A stretch of 64,000 nucleotides of DNA from Sphingomonas spermidinifaciens. Lineage in GTDB: Bacteria > Pseudomonadota > Alphaproteobacteria > Sphingomonadales > Sphingomonadaceae. Below, one piece after another: positions 34,512 to 43,220 of the stretch (position 1 is the first letter of the stretch; every line of letters begins with the position of its first letter). A program made the position numbers and the translations under genes. The stretch spans positions 310,001 to 374,000 of the forward strand of contig NZ_NWMW01000002.1 in the NCBI RefSeq assembly GCF_002351485.1, in the 5' to 3' direction. The notes beneath the pieces were generated by a model. It searched no databases and was not told where the DNA came from. It was given only the letters and a program-made list of their open reading frames with translations.

Positions 34512-35675
34512 GTGGCCGATATCGCTGCCGAAGCAACCACCCCCGACGACGCCGGTTCCGCCCCGGCCAGCCCTGCCAGGAAGCGGCGCGCGCGGCTCAT
34601 CATCCTGCTGCTCCTGGCCGCCGTGATCGTCGGCGGGCTCGTCTGGTTCATGCGCTATCAGAGCTACGGCAAGTTCCAGCAATCGACGACCGACGCCTAT
34701 GTCCAGGCCGATTCGGTGACGGTCGCGCCGAAGATCTCGGGCTATGTCGAAGAGGTCATGGTCGCCGAGAATCAGAGCGTGAAGGCGGGCGATCCGCTCG
34801 TCCGCATCGACGCGCGCGACTATGACGCGCAGGCACGGCAGAGCGAGGCGCAGATCGCCGTGGCGCAGGCCAATGCGCGCGGCGTCGAGGCGCAGATCGC
34901 CGAGCAGCAGGCGGCGATCACGCGCGCCCGCGCCGACCTTGCCGCCGCCGAGACCGACGCCGCCTTCGCGCGGAGTGAAGTCGCGCGCTATGCCCCGCTC
35001 GCCGAGACGGGCGCCGAGACGCGCGAGCGGGTGTCGACCCTTCGCAACCAGGCACAGCAGGCCAGCGCCCGCGTCGTCGCCGCCCGCGCCGCGCTCGCCG
35101 CAGCCGAGCGCCGCGTCGGCACGCTCCGCGCGCAGGTTGCCCAGGCGCTGGCGCAGGGCGAGGGTGCGCGCGCGCAGCTCGCCGCTGCCCAGACAAATGT
35201 CGGCGCGACGCTGATCCGCGCGTCGATCGCCGGTCGGATCGGCGACAAGACCGTTCGCGTCGGCCAGTTCGTGCAGGGCGGCACGCGCCTGATGTCAGTC
35301 GTGCCGACCACCGACCTCTATATCGAGGCCAATTTCAAGGAGACGCAGCTCGGCCTGATGCGCGTCGGCCAGCCGGTCAAGATCGAGGTCGACGCGCTGC
35401 CGGGCGTCGAGATTCCCGGCCGCGTCGCCAGCATCGCGCCCGGCACCGGCGCGCAATTCTCGGTCCTGCCGCCGCAGAACGCGACCGGCAACTTCACCAA
35501 GATCGTCCAGCGCATTCCGGTTCGCATTGCGCTCAACCCCGGCCCCGCGACGCGCGCGCTGCTCGTCCCCGGCATGTCGGTCGAGGTGAGCGTCGACACC
35601 CGCTCCGCCCGCGACGCCGCCGACCGCATCGCCAAGGAGCAGGAAGCGCATAACGAGCGGATCGGCCGCAAGTGA
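34512..35675 (+). CDS. EmrA-like membrane fusion protein (HlyD family)
   Basis: Periplasmic adaptor of a tripartite drug efflux pump, 387 residues. Soluble alanine-rich N-terminus, one membrane helix (RLIILLLLAAVIVGGLVWF), then the split lipoyl half-motifs (TDAYVQADSVTVAPKISGYVEEVMVAENQSVKAGDPLVRID and LIRASIAGRIGDKTVRVGQFVQGG) around an alanine-rich coiled coil of about 130 residues, and a beta barrel. I chose GTG at 34512 (CGAAGG upstream); an in-frame ATG at 34467 lies only 10 bp from the putative operator. Its stop overlaps the emrB-like GTG. Confidence 0.88.
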   Translation: MADIAAEATTPDDAGSAPASPARKRRARLIILLLLAAVIVGGLVWFMRYQSYGKFQQSTTDAYVQADSVTVAPKISGYVEEVMVAENQSVKAGDPLVRIDARDYDAQARQSEAQIAVAQANARGVEAQIAEQQAAITRARADLAAAETDAAFARSEVARYAPLAETGAETRERVSTLRNQAQQASARVVAARAALAAAERRVGTLRAQVAQALAQGEGARAQLAAAQTNVGATLIRASIAGRIGDKTVRVGQFVQGGTRLMSVVPTTDLYIEANFKETQLGLMRVGQPVKIEVDALPGVEIPGRVASIAPGTGAQFSVLPPQNATGNFTKIVQRIPVRIALNPGPATRALLVPGMSVEVSVDTRSARDAADRIAKEQEAHNERIGRK

Positions 35676-37231
35676 GCGCCGCCGCCGTGGCCGCGCCCGC
35701 CGAGCAGCGTGAGGCGAATGCCGACGCGACCGCATGGCTGGCGGTCGCGGCGGGTAGCCTGGGCGCGATGATGGCGACGCTCGACATCTCGATCGTCAAT
35801 TCCGCGCTGCCGACCATTCAGGGCGAGATCGGCGCAAGCGGGACCGAGGGCACGTGGATCGCGACCAGCTATCTGGTCGCCGAGATCGTCATCATCCCGC
35901 TCGCCGCCTGGCTGTCGCGCGTCTTCGGCCTGCGCACCTTCCTGCTCGTCGCGGCGAGCCTGTTCACGATCTTCTCTATGCTGTGCGGCATCGCAACCGA
36001 CCTCACGACGATGATCATCGGTCGCGCCGGGCAGGGGATCACCGGCGGTGCGCTGATCCCGACCGCGATGACGATCATCGCGACGCGCCTGCCGCGTCAC
36101 CAGCAGCCGGTCGGCAACGCGCTGTTCGGCGTCGTCGTCATCCTCGGCCCATTGCTTGGGCCCCTGATCGGCGGCTGGCTGACTGAGAATGTGAGCTGGC
36201 ATTACGCCTTCTTCCTCAACCTGCCGGTCGGCGTGATCCTCGTCACGCTGCTGCTCGTCGGCCTGCCGCACCAGAAGGCGCATCTGGAGGAGCTGGCCAA
36301 TGCCGACTGGTTCGGCATTATCGGCCTGGCGCTCGGCCTCGGCGGCCTCACCGTCGTCCTTGAGGAGGGGCAGCGCGAGCAATGGTTCGAAAGCCGAGAG
36401 ATTATCGAGCTCACGATCCTTTCGGTGCTCGGCTTCGCCAGTCTTTTCGTCGGCCAGTTCGTCGCCAAGCGGCCGGTCATCAAGCTGAAGCTGCTGCTCG
36501 ACCGCCAGTTCGGCGCGGTCGCGCTGATGGGCGTGGTGCTGGGCATGATGCTCTACGGCACCGCCTATGTCATTCCGCAATTCCTCGCCGCGATCGCCGA
36601 CTATAACGCGCTGCAGGCGGGGCAGATCGTGCTCCTGTCGGGCATCCCCAGCATCCTGCTGATGCCGTTCACGCCGATCCTGATCCGCAAGATCGACATC
36701 CGCATCGCCGTCGGCTTCGGCTTCCTCGTCATGGCCTATAGCTGCTGGATCGACACGACGCTGACGAGCGAGGCGGTGGGCGCCGACTTCGTCGAATCGC
36801 AGCTCTTGCGCGGCGTCGGCACGATCTTCGGCTTCCTGTTCCTCAACCAGGCGGCGATCGCCTCGGTCCCGCGCGAGGATGCGGGGGATGCCGCGGGGCT
36901 CTTCAACGCCGTCCGCAACCTGGGCGGCAGCCTGGCGCTTGCCGGCATCGCCACGGTGCAGGACCAGCGCTTCTACTTCCATTCGCGCCGGATCGAGGAG
37001 ACGCTGCCCGCCAATTCGGAGGCGGTGCAGGGTTATCTCGGCGGGCTGACGCAAGCGCTTGGCAATACCGAGGCGGCGCTGAGGACGCTCGGCGGCACGA
37101 TCCAGCGCGAGGCGCTGGTCATGACCTACAACGACATCTTCGTCGTCCTCGCGGTGCTGATCGCCGTCGCCGCGCCGCTCGTTCTGTTCCTGCGACCGCT
37201 GCCCAAGGGGCCGATGGCCGCGATGCATTGA
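35672..37231 (+). CDS. EmrB/QacA-type drug:H+ antiporter (DHA2 family)
   Basis: Fourteen-helix MFS exporter, 519 residues, starting at a GTG overlapping the EmrA-like stop. Motif region LGAMMATLDISIVNSALPTIQGEIGASGTEGTWIATSYLVAEI is the DHA2 signature of helix 1, with the conserved Asp; GRAGQGITGGALIPTAMTII is the helix 4-5 region with motif C-like glycines; PLIGGWLTENVSWHYAFFLNLPVGV is typical of EmrB. Works with the adaptor and the NodT-like channel to export hydrophobic toxins. Confidence 0.92.
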   Translation: MSAAAVAAPAEQREANADATAWLAVAAGSLGAMMATLDISIVNSALPTIQGEIGASGTEGTWIATSYLVAEIVIIPLAAWLSRVFGLRTFLLVAASLFTIFSMLCGIATDLTTMIIGRAGQGITGGALIPTAMTIIATRLPRHQQPVGNALFGVVVILGPLLGPLIGGWLTENVSWHYAFFLNLPVGVILVTLLLVGLPHQKAHLEELANADWFGIIGLALGLGGLTVVLEEGQREQWFESREIIELTILSVLGFASLFVGQFVAKRPVIKLKLLLDRQFGAVALMGVVLGMMLYGTAYVIPQFLAAIADYNALQAGQIVLLSGIPSILLMPFTPILIRKIDIRIAVGFGFLVMAYSCWIDTTLTSEAVGADFVESQLLRGVGTIFGFLFLNQAAIASVPREDAGDAAGLFNAVRNLGGSLALAGIATVQDQRFYFHSRRIEETLPANSEAVQGYLGGLTQALGNTEAALRTLGGTIQREALVMTYNDIFVVLAVLIAVAAPLVLFLRPLPKGPMAAMH

Positions 37232-37238
37232 GGCAGTC

Positions 37239-38651
37239 ATGCGTAATCTGATCCCGCTCCTCCCGCTCGCCGCGCTCGCGGCCTGCACCGTCGGCCCGAA
37301 TTACGAGGGGCCGAAAAGCGCCGGCGCGGTCGCCGCGCCCGCCGCCTTCGTGCGCGCCGGCGACAGCTCGGTCGCGGCGCCCGCCGTCGCCGACTGGTGG
37401 CGGGGGCTGAACGACGCCGAGCTCGACAGCCTCGTCGAGCGCGCGCTCAAGGACAATCCGAGCATCGCCGTGGCCGAGGCGCGGTTGCGTCAGGCCCGCT
37501 CGGCGCTGCGCCTCGACCGTGCGAACGGCCTGCCCAATGCCAACGTGCAGGGCACCTATCTGCGCGCCGAACTGCCAAATGGCGGCCTGACAGGGGGCGA
37601 GGCGGACGGCGGCACCACCGGTATCGACTTCTACAATGTCGGTTTCGATGCGAGCTGGGAGATCGACCTGTTCGGTGGCCAGAAGCGCCGGGTCGAAGCG
37701 GCGCGCGCGGGTGTCGGCGCGGCCGAAGCGCAGGTCGCCGACGCGCAGGTCAGCCTGACCGCCGAGGTCGCCAGTGCCTATGTCAACCTGCGGGACCGCC
37801 AGCGGCGGCTGGAACTCGGCCGCGCGACGGCGGAGACGCGCCGCCGTATCCTTGGCTTAACCGAGCAGCGCTTCCGCGCGGGCACCGCGAGCCAGCTCGA
37901 CGTCGAGCGCATCCGTGGCCTCGTCGTCGAGAGCGATGCCGCAATCGTGCCGATCGATGCCGAGCGTGACGCCTATCTCAACGCGCTCGCGGTGCTGGTG
38001 GGCGAGGCGCCGGGCACGCTCGATGCCGAGCTGTCCGCGCCCCGCCCGGTGCCACTCCCGCCCGCGCGCGTCGATGTCGGCGACCCCGCCCAGCTGCTCG
38101 AGCGCCGCCCCGACGTGCGCGCTGCCGAGCGCGTGCTCGCGCAGCGGACGGCGCAGATTGGCCTCACCAAGGCGGCCGCGATGCCGCGGATCAGCTTTCT
38201 CGGGCTGATCGGCATCGGCGGGACCGATCCGGGCGACCTGTTCGACCTCGGCAACCTGGTCGGCATCGCCGCGCCGCGGCTTCAGTGGAACGCGCTTGAC
38301 TTCGGCCGCAACGCCGCGCGGCTGGGGCAGGCCGAGGGGCAGCGTGACGAAGCGGCGGCGCAGTATCGGGCGGCGGTGCTGACGGCGCTACGCGATGCCG
38401 AGGATGCGCTCTCCCGCTATGCTGCGCGCCGCGCGACGGTGGCGGCGGCCGCCCGGTCGAAGGCGACCGCCGACCGCGCCGCCGCGCTGATGCAGCAGCG
38501 CTACTCGGCCGGCGTCGCGACGCTGATCGACACGCTCGATGCCGAGCGCCAGCGCACCGCCGCCGAGCAGTCGCTGGTACAGGCGACGGCGGCAATGACC
38601 GCCGACTATGTCGCGCTGCAAAAGGCGCTGGGACTCGGCTGGCGCGCCTGA
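37239..38651 (+). CDS. Outer membrane efflux channel, NodT family (TolC-like lipoprotein)
   Basis: A 470-residue RND/MFS-pump outer membrane factor. Lipobox LAAC (Cys16) in LPLAALAACTVGPNYEGP, then DWWRGLNDAELDSLVERALKDNPSIAVAEARLRQARS, the standard NodT opening, and a duplicated helical-barrel domain (ERRPDVRAAERVLAQRTAQIGLTKAAAMPRISFLG in the second repeat). Trimers would span the outer membrane and dock with the adaptor. Seven bases after the antiporter gene, so it is the third gene of the operon. Confidence 0.92.
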   Translation: MRNLIPLLPLAALAACTVGPNYEGPKSAGAVAAPAAFVRAGDSSVAAPAVADWWRGLNDAELDSLVERALKDNPSIAVAEARLRQARSALRLDRANGLPNANVQGTYLRAELPNGGLTGGEADGGTTGIDFYNVGFDASWEIDLFGGQKRRVEAARAGVGAAEAQVADAQVSLTAEVASAYVNLRDRQRRLELGRATAETRRRILGLTEQRFRAGTASQLDVERIRGLVVESDAAIVPIDAERDAYLNALAVLVGEAPGTLDAELSAPRPVPLPPARVDVGDPAQLLERRPDVRAAERVLAQRTAQIGLTKAAAMPRISFLGLIGIGGTDPGDLFDLGNLVGIAAPRLQWNALDFGRNAARLGQAEGQRDEAAAQYRAAVLTALRDAEDALSRYAARRATVAAAARSKATADRAAALMQQRYSAGVATLIDTLDAERQRTAAEQSLVQATAAMTADYVALQKALGLGWRA

Positions 38652-38746
38652 CCGTTCGCATGGCGCTCTTTTCGAAAGGGCCGGACCGGCTATAGTCTCC
38701 TCCGTCGACCGACCGGCATCCAAGCCGGCAGCGACGGGGGGATGAC

Positions 38747-39316
38747 ATGAAAGCGATCTTCGCACTTTTGCTCGCCGCAGCACCGATCGGCCTGATCGCC
38801 GCGCAGGCGCCGCAGCAGCCGAGCATCTTCGACAAGGCGATCAACAATCCCGGCCTCGGCTGGGAAGTGTACGGCCCCAACCAGAAGGCAAAGGAAGTGC
38901 CAGCGGCCGAGGTGCCGGGCGGCAATGCCGTACGCGTGCAGGTGGCCAAGGCGGGGGCCAATCCGTGGGACGCGGGTGCCAACTATCCGGCGGTCAAGCC
39001 GGTCGCGGCGGGCGACACGCTCCTCGTCATGGTGTTCCTCCGCGCGCCCGACGTGCCCGCCGGATCGACGGTGCCGATCCCGATCAGCGCCGGCGCGACG
39101 GAGCCGCCCTATACCGCCGTCGCGACCGAAACGGTGCAGGTCGGCCCGACCTGGAAACGCTACTACGCCTCGGGCGTCGCCAAGGAGGCCCATGCCGCAG
39201 GCAAGGCGCGCATGTCGGTCCAGCTGGCGGGGGCCAAGCAGGTGATCGAGATGGGGCCGGCGTTCCTCCTGAACCTGGGGCAGGGGGTGGACCCGGCGAC
39301 GCTGCCGAAGAATTGA
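38747..39316 (+). CDS. Exported protein with a carbohydrate-binding-like beta sandwich
   Basis: A 189-residue protein with a Sec signal peptide (about MKAIFALLLAAAPIGLIAAQA). The rest resembles a galactose-binding-type beta sandwich of the CBM4/9 kind, as found at the N-terminus of some sphingomonad xylanases (IFDKAINNPGLGWEVYG, VRVQVAKAGANPWDAGANYPAVKPVAAGDTLLVMVFLRAP, WKRYYASGVAKEA). There is no catalytic domain. A sugar-binding or cell-surface role is only a guess. A plausible ribosome site (GGGGGG) precedes the ATG by 7 nt. Confidence 0.72.
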   Translation: MKAIFALLLAAAPIGLIAAQAPQQPSIFDKAINNPGLGWEVYGPNQKAKEVPAAEVPGGNAVRVQVAKAGANPWDAGANYPAVKPVAAGDTLLVMVFLRAPDVPAGSTVPIPISAGATEPPYTAVATETVQVGPTWKRYYASGVAKEAHAAGKARMSVQLAGAKQVIEMGPAFLLNLGQGVDPATLPKN

Positions 39317-39397
39317 GGGGCGAGGCCGCAGTTTCAAACGGCGGTTGCCGTCCGACCTTCCCCCTGTCAAACAACGGAAAAGCCAAGGGGAAGGCGG

Positions 39398-40228
39398 ATG
39401 ATCTCGATGCTGTTCGCGGTCGTGATACAGGGATCAGTGCCGCCGCCGCCGCCGCTACACGGTGGACCGGCGCCGATGACCTGCCCGGTCGGCGGCGAAA
39501 CCTTCGCGCCGTATCAGGCGACGCATTACTCGACCTATGGCGAACGGCCCGATGGGCGGCCGTACAGCTATATGCCCATGCCGTTGCCCGTTCCCGAATG
39601 TCCGACGAACAAGCTCGTCGTGTTCGATGACTTCACACCGGCAGAGGTCGAGACGCTGGCGAAGCTGATCGCTGCGCCCGACTACGCGGCGCTCCTCACG
39701 ACCGACAATGCGTTTTACCGGGGCTACTGGTTGGCCACCCGATTGCAGCGGCCAAGCGACCTTTCGCTGGGTCTGTTGAACGCGGCGATCTGGCGCGAGA
39801 CACCCGGACATGGTCAACGCGAGAAGGGTGATGCGGTTCGCGCGGCGCGCTATCGCGAGACATTGGTACGCGAGGTCGAGCGACTGCCGGCGGGCGTGGC
39901 GGCGAAGGACCGGCTCTGGTTGCAGGCGCGCGCCGCCAATGCGCTGCGCGAACTTGGCCGTTTCGAGGAAGCCGAGGCGATGCGCATGCAAGCCCTGACG
40001 CTTGCCGGATCGGTCCCGGAAACGTCGTGGCAGGACTATCTCGAGCGCCTCGCACCGGTGATCGCGCGGCGGGATGCCAGCGCGGAGCCGCTCGACATGA
40101 TCCCGCAAGAGGAAGCGGGGCGGATCTGCATGGACGAGACGGATCTCAGCGATTTCGCCCGCTCGGTCTGCGCGCGTCCGGACGTCGCGAGTGAAACGGA
40201 GACCTATCGCAAGATACTCGCCAACTAA
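39398..40228 (+). CDS. Conserved hypothetical protein with N-terminal CP..CP segment
   Basis: A 276-residue protein I cannot assign. After a short hydrophobic start (MISMLFAVVIQGS) and a proline run comes MTCPVGGETFAPYQATHYSTYGERPDGRPYSY, then ECPTNKLVVFDDFT; the two Cys-Pro pairs look like half a zinc ribbon. The C-terminal half is helical with TPR-like pairs (ERLPAGVAAKDRLWLQARAANALRELGRFEEAEAMRMQAL). AAGGGGAAGG precedes the ATG. No operon partner: the gene faces ruvC, with only 4 bp between the stops. Confidence 0.7.
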   Translation: MISMLFAVVIQGSVPPPPPLHGGPAPMTCPVGGETFAPYQATHYSTYGERPDGRPYSYMPMPLPVPECPTNKLVVFDDFTPAEVETLAKLIAAPDYAALLTTDNAFYRGYWLATRLQRPSDLSLGLLNAAIWRETPGHGQREKGDAVRAARYRETLVREVERLPAGVAAKDRLWLQARAANALRELGRFEEAEAMRMQALTLAGSVPETSWQDYLERLAPVIARRDASAEPLDMIPQEEAGRICMDETDLSDFARSVCARPDVASETETYRKILAN

Positions 40229-40232
40229 CCGG

Positions 40233-40718
40233 CTAGGTCTGCCGCCCGGCACTCGCCAGATGGTGCGCGTGGCAGATCGCGACCGCCAGCGCGTCGGCGG
40301 CGTCGGGGCCGTAGATCGTGGTGCCGGGCATCAGCCGGGTGACCATCGCATGGACCTGTGCCTTGTCGGCGCGGCCGGTGCCGACCACCGCCTGCTTAAC
40401 GAGGCTCGGCGCATATTCGCCGACGATCAGCCCCGCGCGCGCCGCGTTCGCCAGCACGACACCCCGCGCCTGGGCGAGCTTCAGCGTCGATTGGGCGTTG
40501 GCGTTGACGAACACCTCCTCGCACGCCGCCGCGGTGGGGCAATGCTCGGCCACGAGCGCGGTGAGGAGCGCGTCGAGCTCGGCAAGCCGGGTGGCGAGCG
40601 GGGCGGCGGTGTTGGTGCGCAGCCGGCCGTTGGCGCGGTGCGAGAGCCGGTTGCCCGCCGCTTCGATCAGTCCCCAACCGGTGGTGCCGAGGCCAGGGTC
40701 GAGGCCGAGAATCAGCAT
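40233..40718 (-). CDS. ruvC: Holliday junction endonuclease RuvC
   Basis: Resolves four-way junctions in recombination, acting with RuvAB. 161 residues, normal length. Acidic active-site residues lie in [13 protein letters not shown] (first Asp), CEEVFV (Glu) and [15 protein letters not shown] (Asp pair), and [43 protein letters not shown] is typical. ruvA and ruvB are not beside it in this window. yebC lies upstream on the same strand, a common pairing. Confidence 0.95.
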   Translation of the reverse strand: MLILGLDPGLGTTGWGLIEAAGNRLSHRANGRLRTNTAAPLATRLAELDALLTALVAEHCPTAAACEEVFVNANAQSTLKLAQARGVVLANAARAGLIVGEYAPSLVKQAVVGTGRADKAQVHAMVTRLMPGTTIYGPDAADALAVAICHAHHLASAGRQT

Positions 40719-40742
40719 ATGGTCGAGCCTTCCAGCAACCCA

Positions 40743-40825
40743 GTTCGGGGCGAGCTTGTCGAAGCCCTGCCTGCTTCGGGGATCAAGACGAACAGCAGCG
40801 CTTCGACAGGCTCAGCGCGAACGGG
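40743..40825. repeat. Pair of inverted 'TTCGACAGGCTCAG'-type repeats
   Basis: One copy (GTTCGGGGCGAGC then TTGTCGAAGCCCT, 40743-40768) faces a second (GCTTCGACAGG then CTCAGCGCGAAC, 40799-40823) across about 30 bp, forming a BIME-like inverted pair between yebC and ruvC. A related single copy is at 1424-1460. This motif is a frequent intergenic repeat of sphingomonads. Confidence 0.65.
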
Positions 40826-40882
40826 GGCGGCCGATCGCGTCCCGCCCCGACCCCTCATCTAAAGGGGAGGGGTCGCCGCCTA

Positions 40883-41626
40883 TCAGCCCAGCTTCTCCAT
40901 CACCTCGTCTGAGACCTCATAATTGCCCCATACGGTCTGAACGTCGTCGTCGTCGTCAAGCGCGTCGATCAGCTTGAAGAGCTGGCCCGCCTCGTCCTCG
41001 CTGACCGCGACCATCGTCTGCGGGCGCCAGGCGAGCTTGGCGCCGTCGGGTTCGCCGAGCACCGGGGTGATCGCCTTCGCAACCTCGTGCAGCGCGTCCT
41101 GCGCGGTCCAGATCTCGTGGCCGTCCTCGCCCGAGGTGACGTCCTCGGCGCCAGCCTCCAGCGCCGCCTCGAACACCTTTTCTGCATCGCCGGCGCTCGC
41201 CGGATAGCTGATCAGGCCCATCCGGTCGAAGCCGTGGCTGACCGATCCCGACGCGCCCAGATTGCCGCCGTTCTTCGACACCGCCGTCCGCACATTGGTG
41301 GCGGTGCGGTTGCGGTTGTCGGTCAGCGCTTCGATGATGAGGCTGACACCGCCGGGGCCGAACCCCTCGTAGCGGATTTCCTCGTAATTGTCGGTGTCGC
41401 CGCCCGCCGCCTTGTCGATCGCGCGCTGGATATTGTCCTTCGGCATCGACTGCGCCTTGGCCGCGTTGACCGCGGCGCGCAGGCGCGGGTTCATGTCGGG
41501 ATCGGGCGTGCCCATCTTCGCCGCGACGGTAATTTCGCGGGAAAGCTTGGAAAAGAGCGAGGAGCGCTTCTTATCCTGCGCACCCTTGCGGTGCATGATG
41601 TTCTTGAACTTGCTATGGCCTGCCAT
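40883..41626 (-). CDS. YebC/PmpR family transcriptional/translational regulator
   Basis: A 247-residue cytoplasmic protein. Invariant start [37 protein letters not shown], then [56 protein letters not shown] and a C-terminal domain ending [11 protein letters not shown]. Members bind DNA as regulators or rescue ribosomes stalled at proline runs. The longer in-frame opening upstream of 41626 is not used. Next to ruvC. Confidence 0.95.
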   Translation of the reverse strand: MAGHSKFKNIMHRKGAQDKKRSSLFSKLSREITVAAKMGTPDPDMNPRLRAAVNAAKAQSMPKDNIQRAIDKAAGGDTDNYEEIRYEGFGPGGVSLIIEALTDNRNRTATNVRTAVSKNGGNLGASGSVSHGFDRMGLISYPASAGDAEKVFEAALEAGAEDVTSGEDGHEIWTAQDALHEVAKAITPVLGEPDGAKLAWRPQTMVAVSEDEAGQLFKLIDALDDDDDVQTVWGNYEVSDEVMEKLG

Positions 41627-41726
41627 GTCGCGCCTTTGGGTTCCATCGTCGGGGGCGCCGGCCGGGCGGCAGCGCCGATAGGGCAGGCGCTCTAGCCGCT
41701 CCCGCCCCATCGGCTCAAGAGGGGGG

Positions 41727-41966
41727 TCAGACGAGGCCCAGCGCCTGCTTATAGGTTTCGAGCAGCATCTCGGCCTCATCGCGATGATGCTTTTCCATCT
41801 TCCTCAGGCGGACGATCGTCTTCATCGTCTTGACGTCGAAGCCGGTCGACTTGGCTTCGGCATAGACGTCCTTGATGTCGTCGCTGATGCCCTTCTTCTC
41901 TTCCTCGAGCCGCTCGACCCGCTCGATCAGGAGGCGCAGCTGCTCGGCGGAGATGTTGTCGGTCAT
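41727..41966 (-). CDS. gapR: GapR-like nucleoid-associated protein (DUF2312)
   Basis: A 79-residue all-helical protein: [49 protein letters not shown] is the DUF2312 core. In Caulobacter the homologue GapR encircles overtwisted DNA ahead of polymerases and stimulates topoisomerases, and is essential. This one has a short N-terminus and a coiled-coil-like middle. The gene is confined to alphaproteobacteria and so helps to place the organism. Confidence 0.92.
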   Translation of the reverse strand: MTDNISAEQLRLLIERVERLEEEKKGISDDIKDVYAEAKSTGFDVKTMKTIVRLRKMEKHHRDEAEMLLETYKQALGLV

Positions 41967-43001
41967 GATGTCCCTGGTGGCTTATGGTGAATCAGGGAGC
42001 GGCGAATAGCGCATCGCGGGCGCCGCGCAACCGGGCTGCTGTGGAAGTTGGGTGGCGATCGGGGGAGGGGTTTACGCGGAGGAAGAAGGAAGTGGTTTCG
42101 GGACGGCGAAAAGCCTCGAAGGGAGCAGTCTCGATTAACGCACTTACCCCGAGTCCTTACCTCATCGAAGGCTGAAGTCGCTGACTTGGCTGGGATCAAA
42201 ACGACATTCGCCGCGTCCCGAAGTGCTCTGCTCCAAGGCACCAACATCAAAAACGGGGGGCCGAAGCGCTCGGCCCGGCCGTGGGATCGGGTGTTCGATG
42301 TCAGTGACCGCGGAGCACGCCGAATATTCCTGAACGAGGTCGCCGATCTTTCCGTGCTCGGGGAGATGCGTTCCGCACGGCAAAGGATGACGTGCGCCCG
42401 GACTTTCGTCCGACCGGGGCGAGAGACCAACGGGTGTTGCGACGCCAAGCGACGTAGCCGGTCAGCCCGGGACGTCGCTTTTCAATTTTAGGCGGCGTAG
42501 GTCTCAAAGCACCGCGTCCTGCGGGCGACCGCGAGATCCGGAGGAGCCATACCGAGCAGGTGCGCTGACGCAAATGTCGCGCGACGTGCACTCTACCGGC
42601 CAGGTCACTCACTATCGCGCCAGCTGCGCTGACGAGCACGCTGCCGTCGCTGATCGCGAGACCTGGGACACCTTGCAGGCGATCCTCCACTGCAGCGAGC
42701 CTTGGCCACGCATCGCGCAATTGGTTTTGCCAGCGAGTACGGCGATGTGGCGGCGCGCTGCTAGCACCAGCACGAGCGGGATGGGCCGGCCGTCTGCCGC
42801 TGCCTGCTGGCATCCGAGCCGGCCACTCTAATCTACGTCTATGATGTGCGCCGTTCGCCCGATCAAACGATCGAATAGTGCGAGGAAACCAGCGTTCCTA
42901 TCCTCAGTCGGCGGAGCATAGGCCGCGAGAAGGCAAAGGGCCGAGCGTTCTTGCGCTCCGCTCGCGACTTTGCCTCTGAAGACCAGTCGCAGCGGACTGT
43001 G
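41967..43001. other. One-kilobase stretch without a supported gene, left of the att site
   Basis: Open frames on both strands are short, overlap each other and show no motif or ribosome site. Composition is more mixed than in the neighbouring genes. It lies directly before the tRNA-Thr fragment, so it may be chromosomal DNA downstream of the original tRNA, or the decayed remains of older insertions at this site. Confidence 0.5.
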
Positions 43002-43046
43002 TGGTGCTGCCGGTGAGGATTGAACTCACGACCTCAGCCTTACCAA
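43002..43046 (-). other. 3' fragment of tRNA-Thr(GGT): probable attachment site
   Basis: Read on the minus strand, the 45 nt comprise the 3' part of the anticodon loop (TTGGTAA), the 3' anticodon stem GGCTG, a complete T arm (GTGAG-TTCAATC-CTCAC), the 3' acceptor strand CGGCAGC, discriminator A and CCA. The match stops abruptly: the bases beyond TTACCAA on the plus strand cannot form the anticodon stem or D arm. Such half-tRNAs are left at the distal end of an element that integrated into a tRNA gene. The integrase begins 175 bp to its right. Confidence 0.85.
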
Positions 43047-43220
43047 TCTTATTTTCTACTTGCACTAATCTATCCAAATCTACGATCTTTGCAGTTTTTT
43101 ATTGACTCACTTCCTCCGTAACCCGACAATCCAACCCATGATATTCCGCATCTTGCTTCCGATCTGCTTCCAAATTTCGGACGCTATGGAAAGGATGAGG
43201 TCGCGTTGGAGTATTATAGC
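43047..43220. promoter_or_regulatory. AT-rich attP-like region before the integrase
   Basis: This 170-bp gap is strikingly AT-rich for the window, with runs such as TTTTTTATTGACTCA and repeated ATCTA motifs (CTAATCTATCC, AAATCTACGATC). That suits integrase arm-binding sites and the int promoter inside the element's end. Confidence 0.5.

Noticed and set aside
35318..37288. Very long antisense frame (656 codons) over the efflux operon
   Set aside because: It is antisense to two well-supported genes, with an Asp/Arg/Gln-rich product and no family motif.
43002..43090. Complete tRNA-Thr gene
   Set aside because: Only the 3' 45 nt fit; the anticodon 5' stem, D arm and 5' acceptor strand are not present to the right, so it is a fragment.
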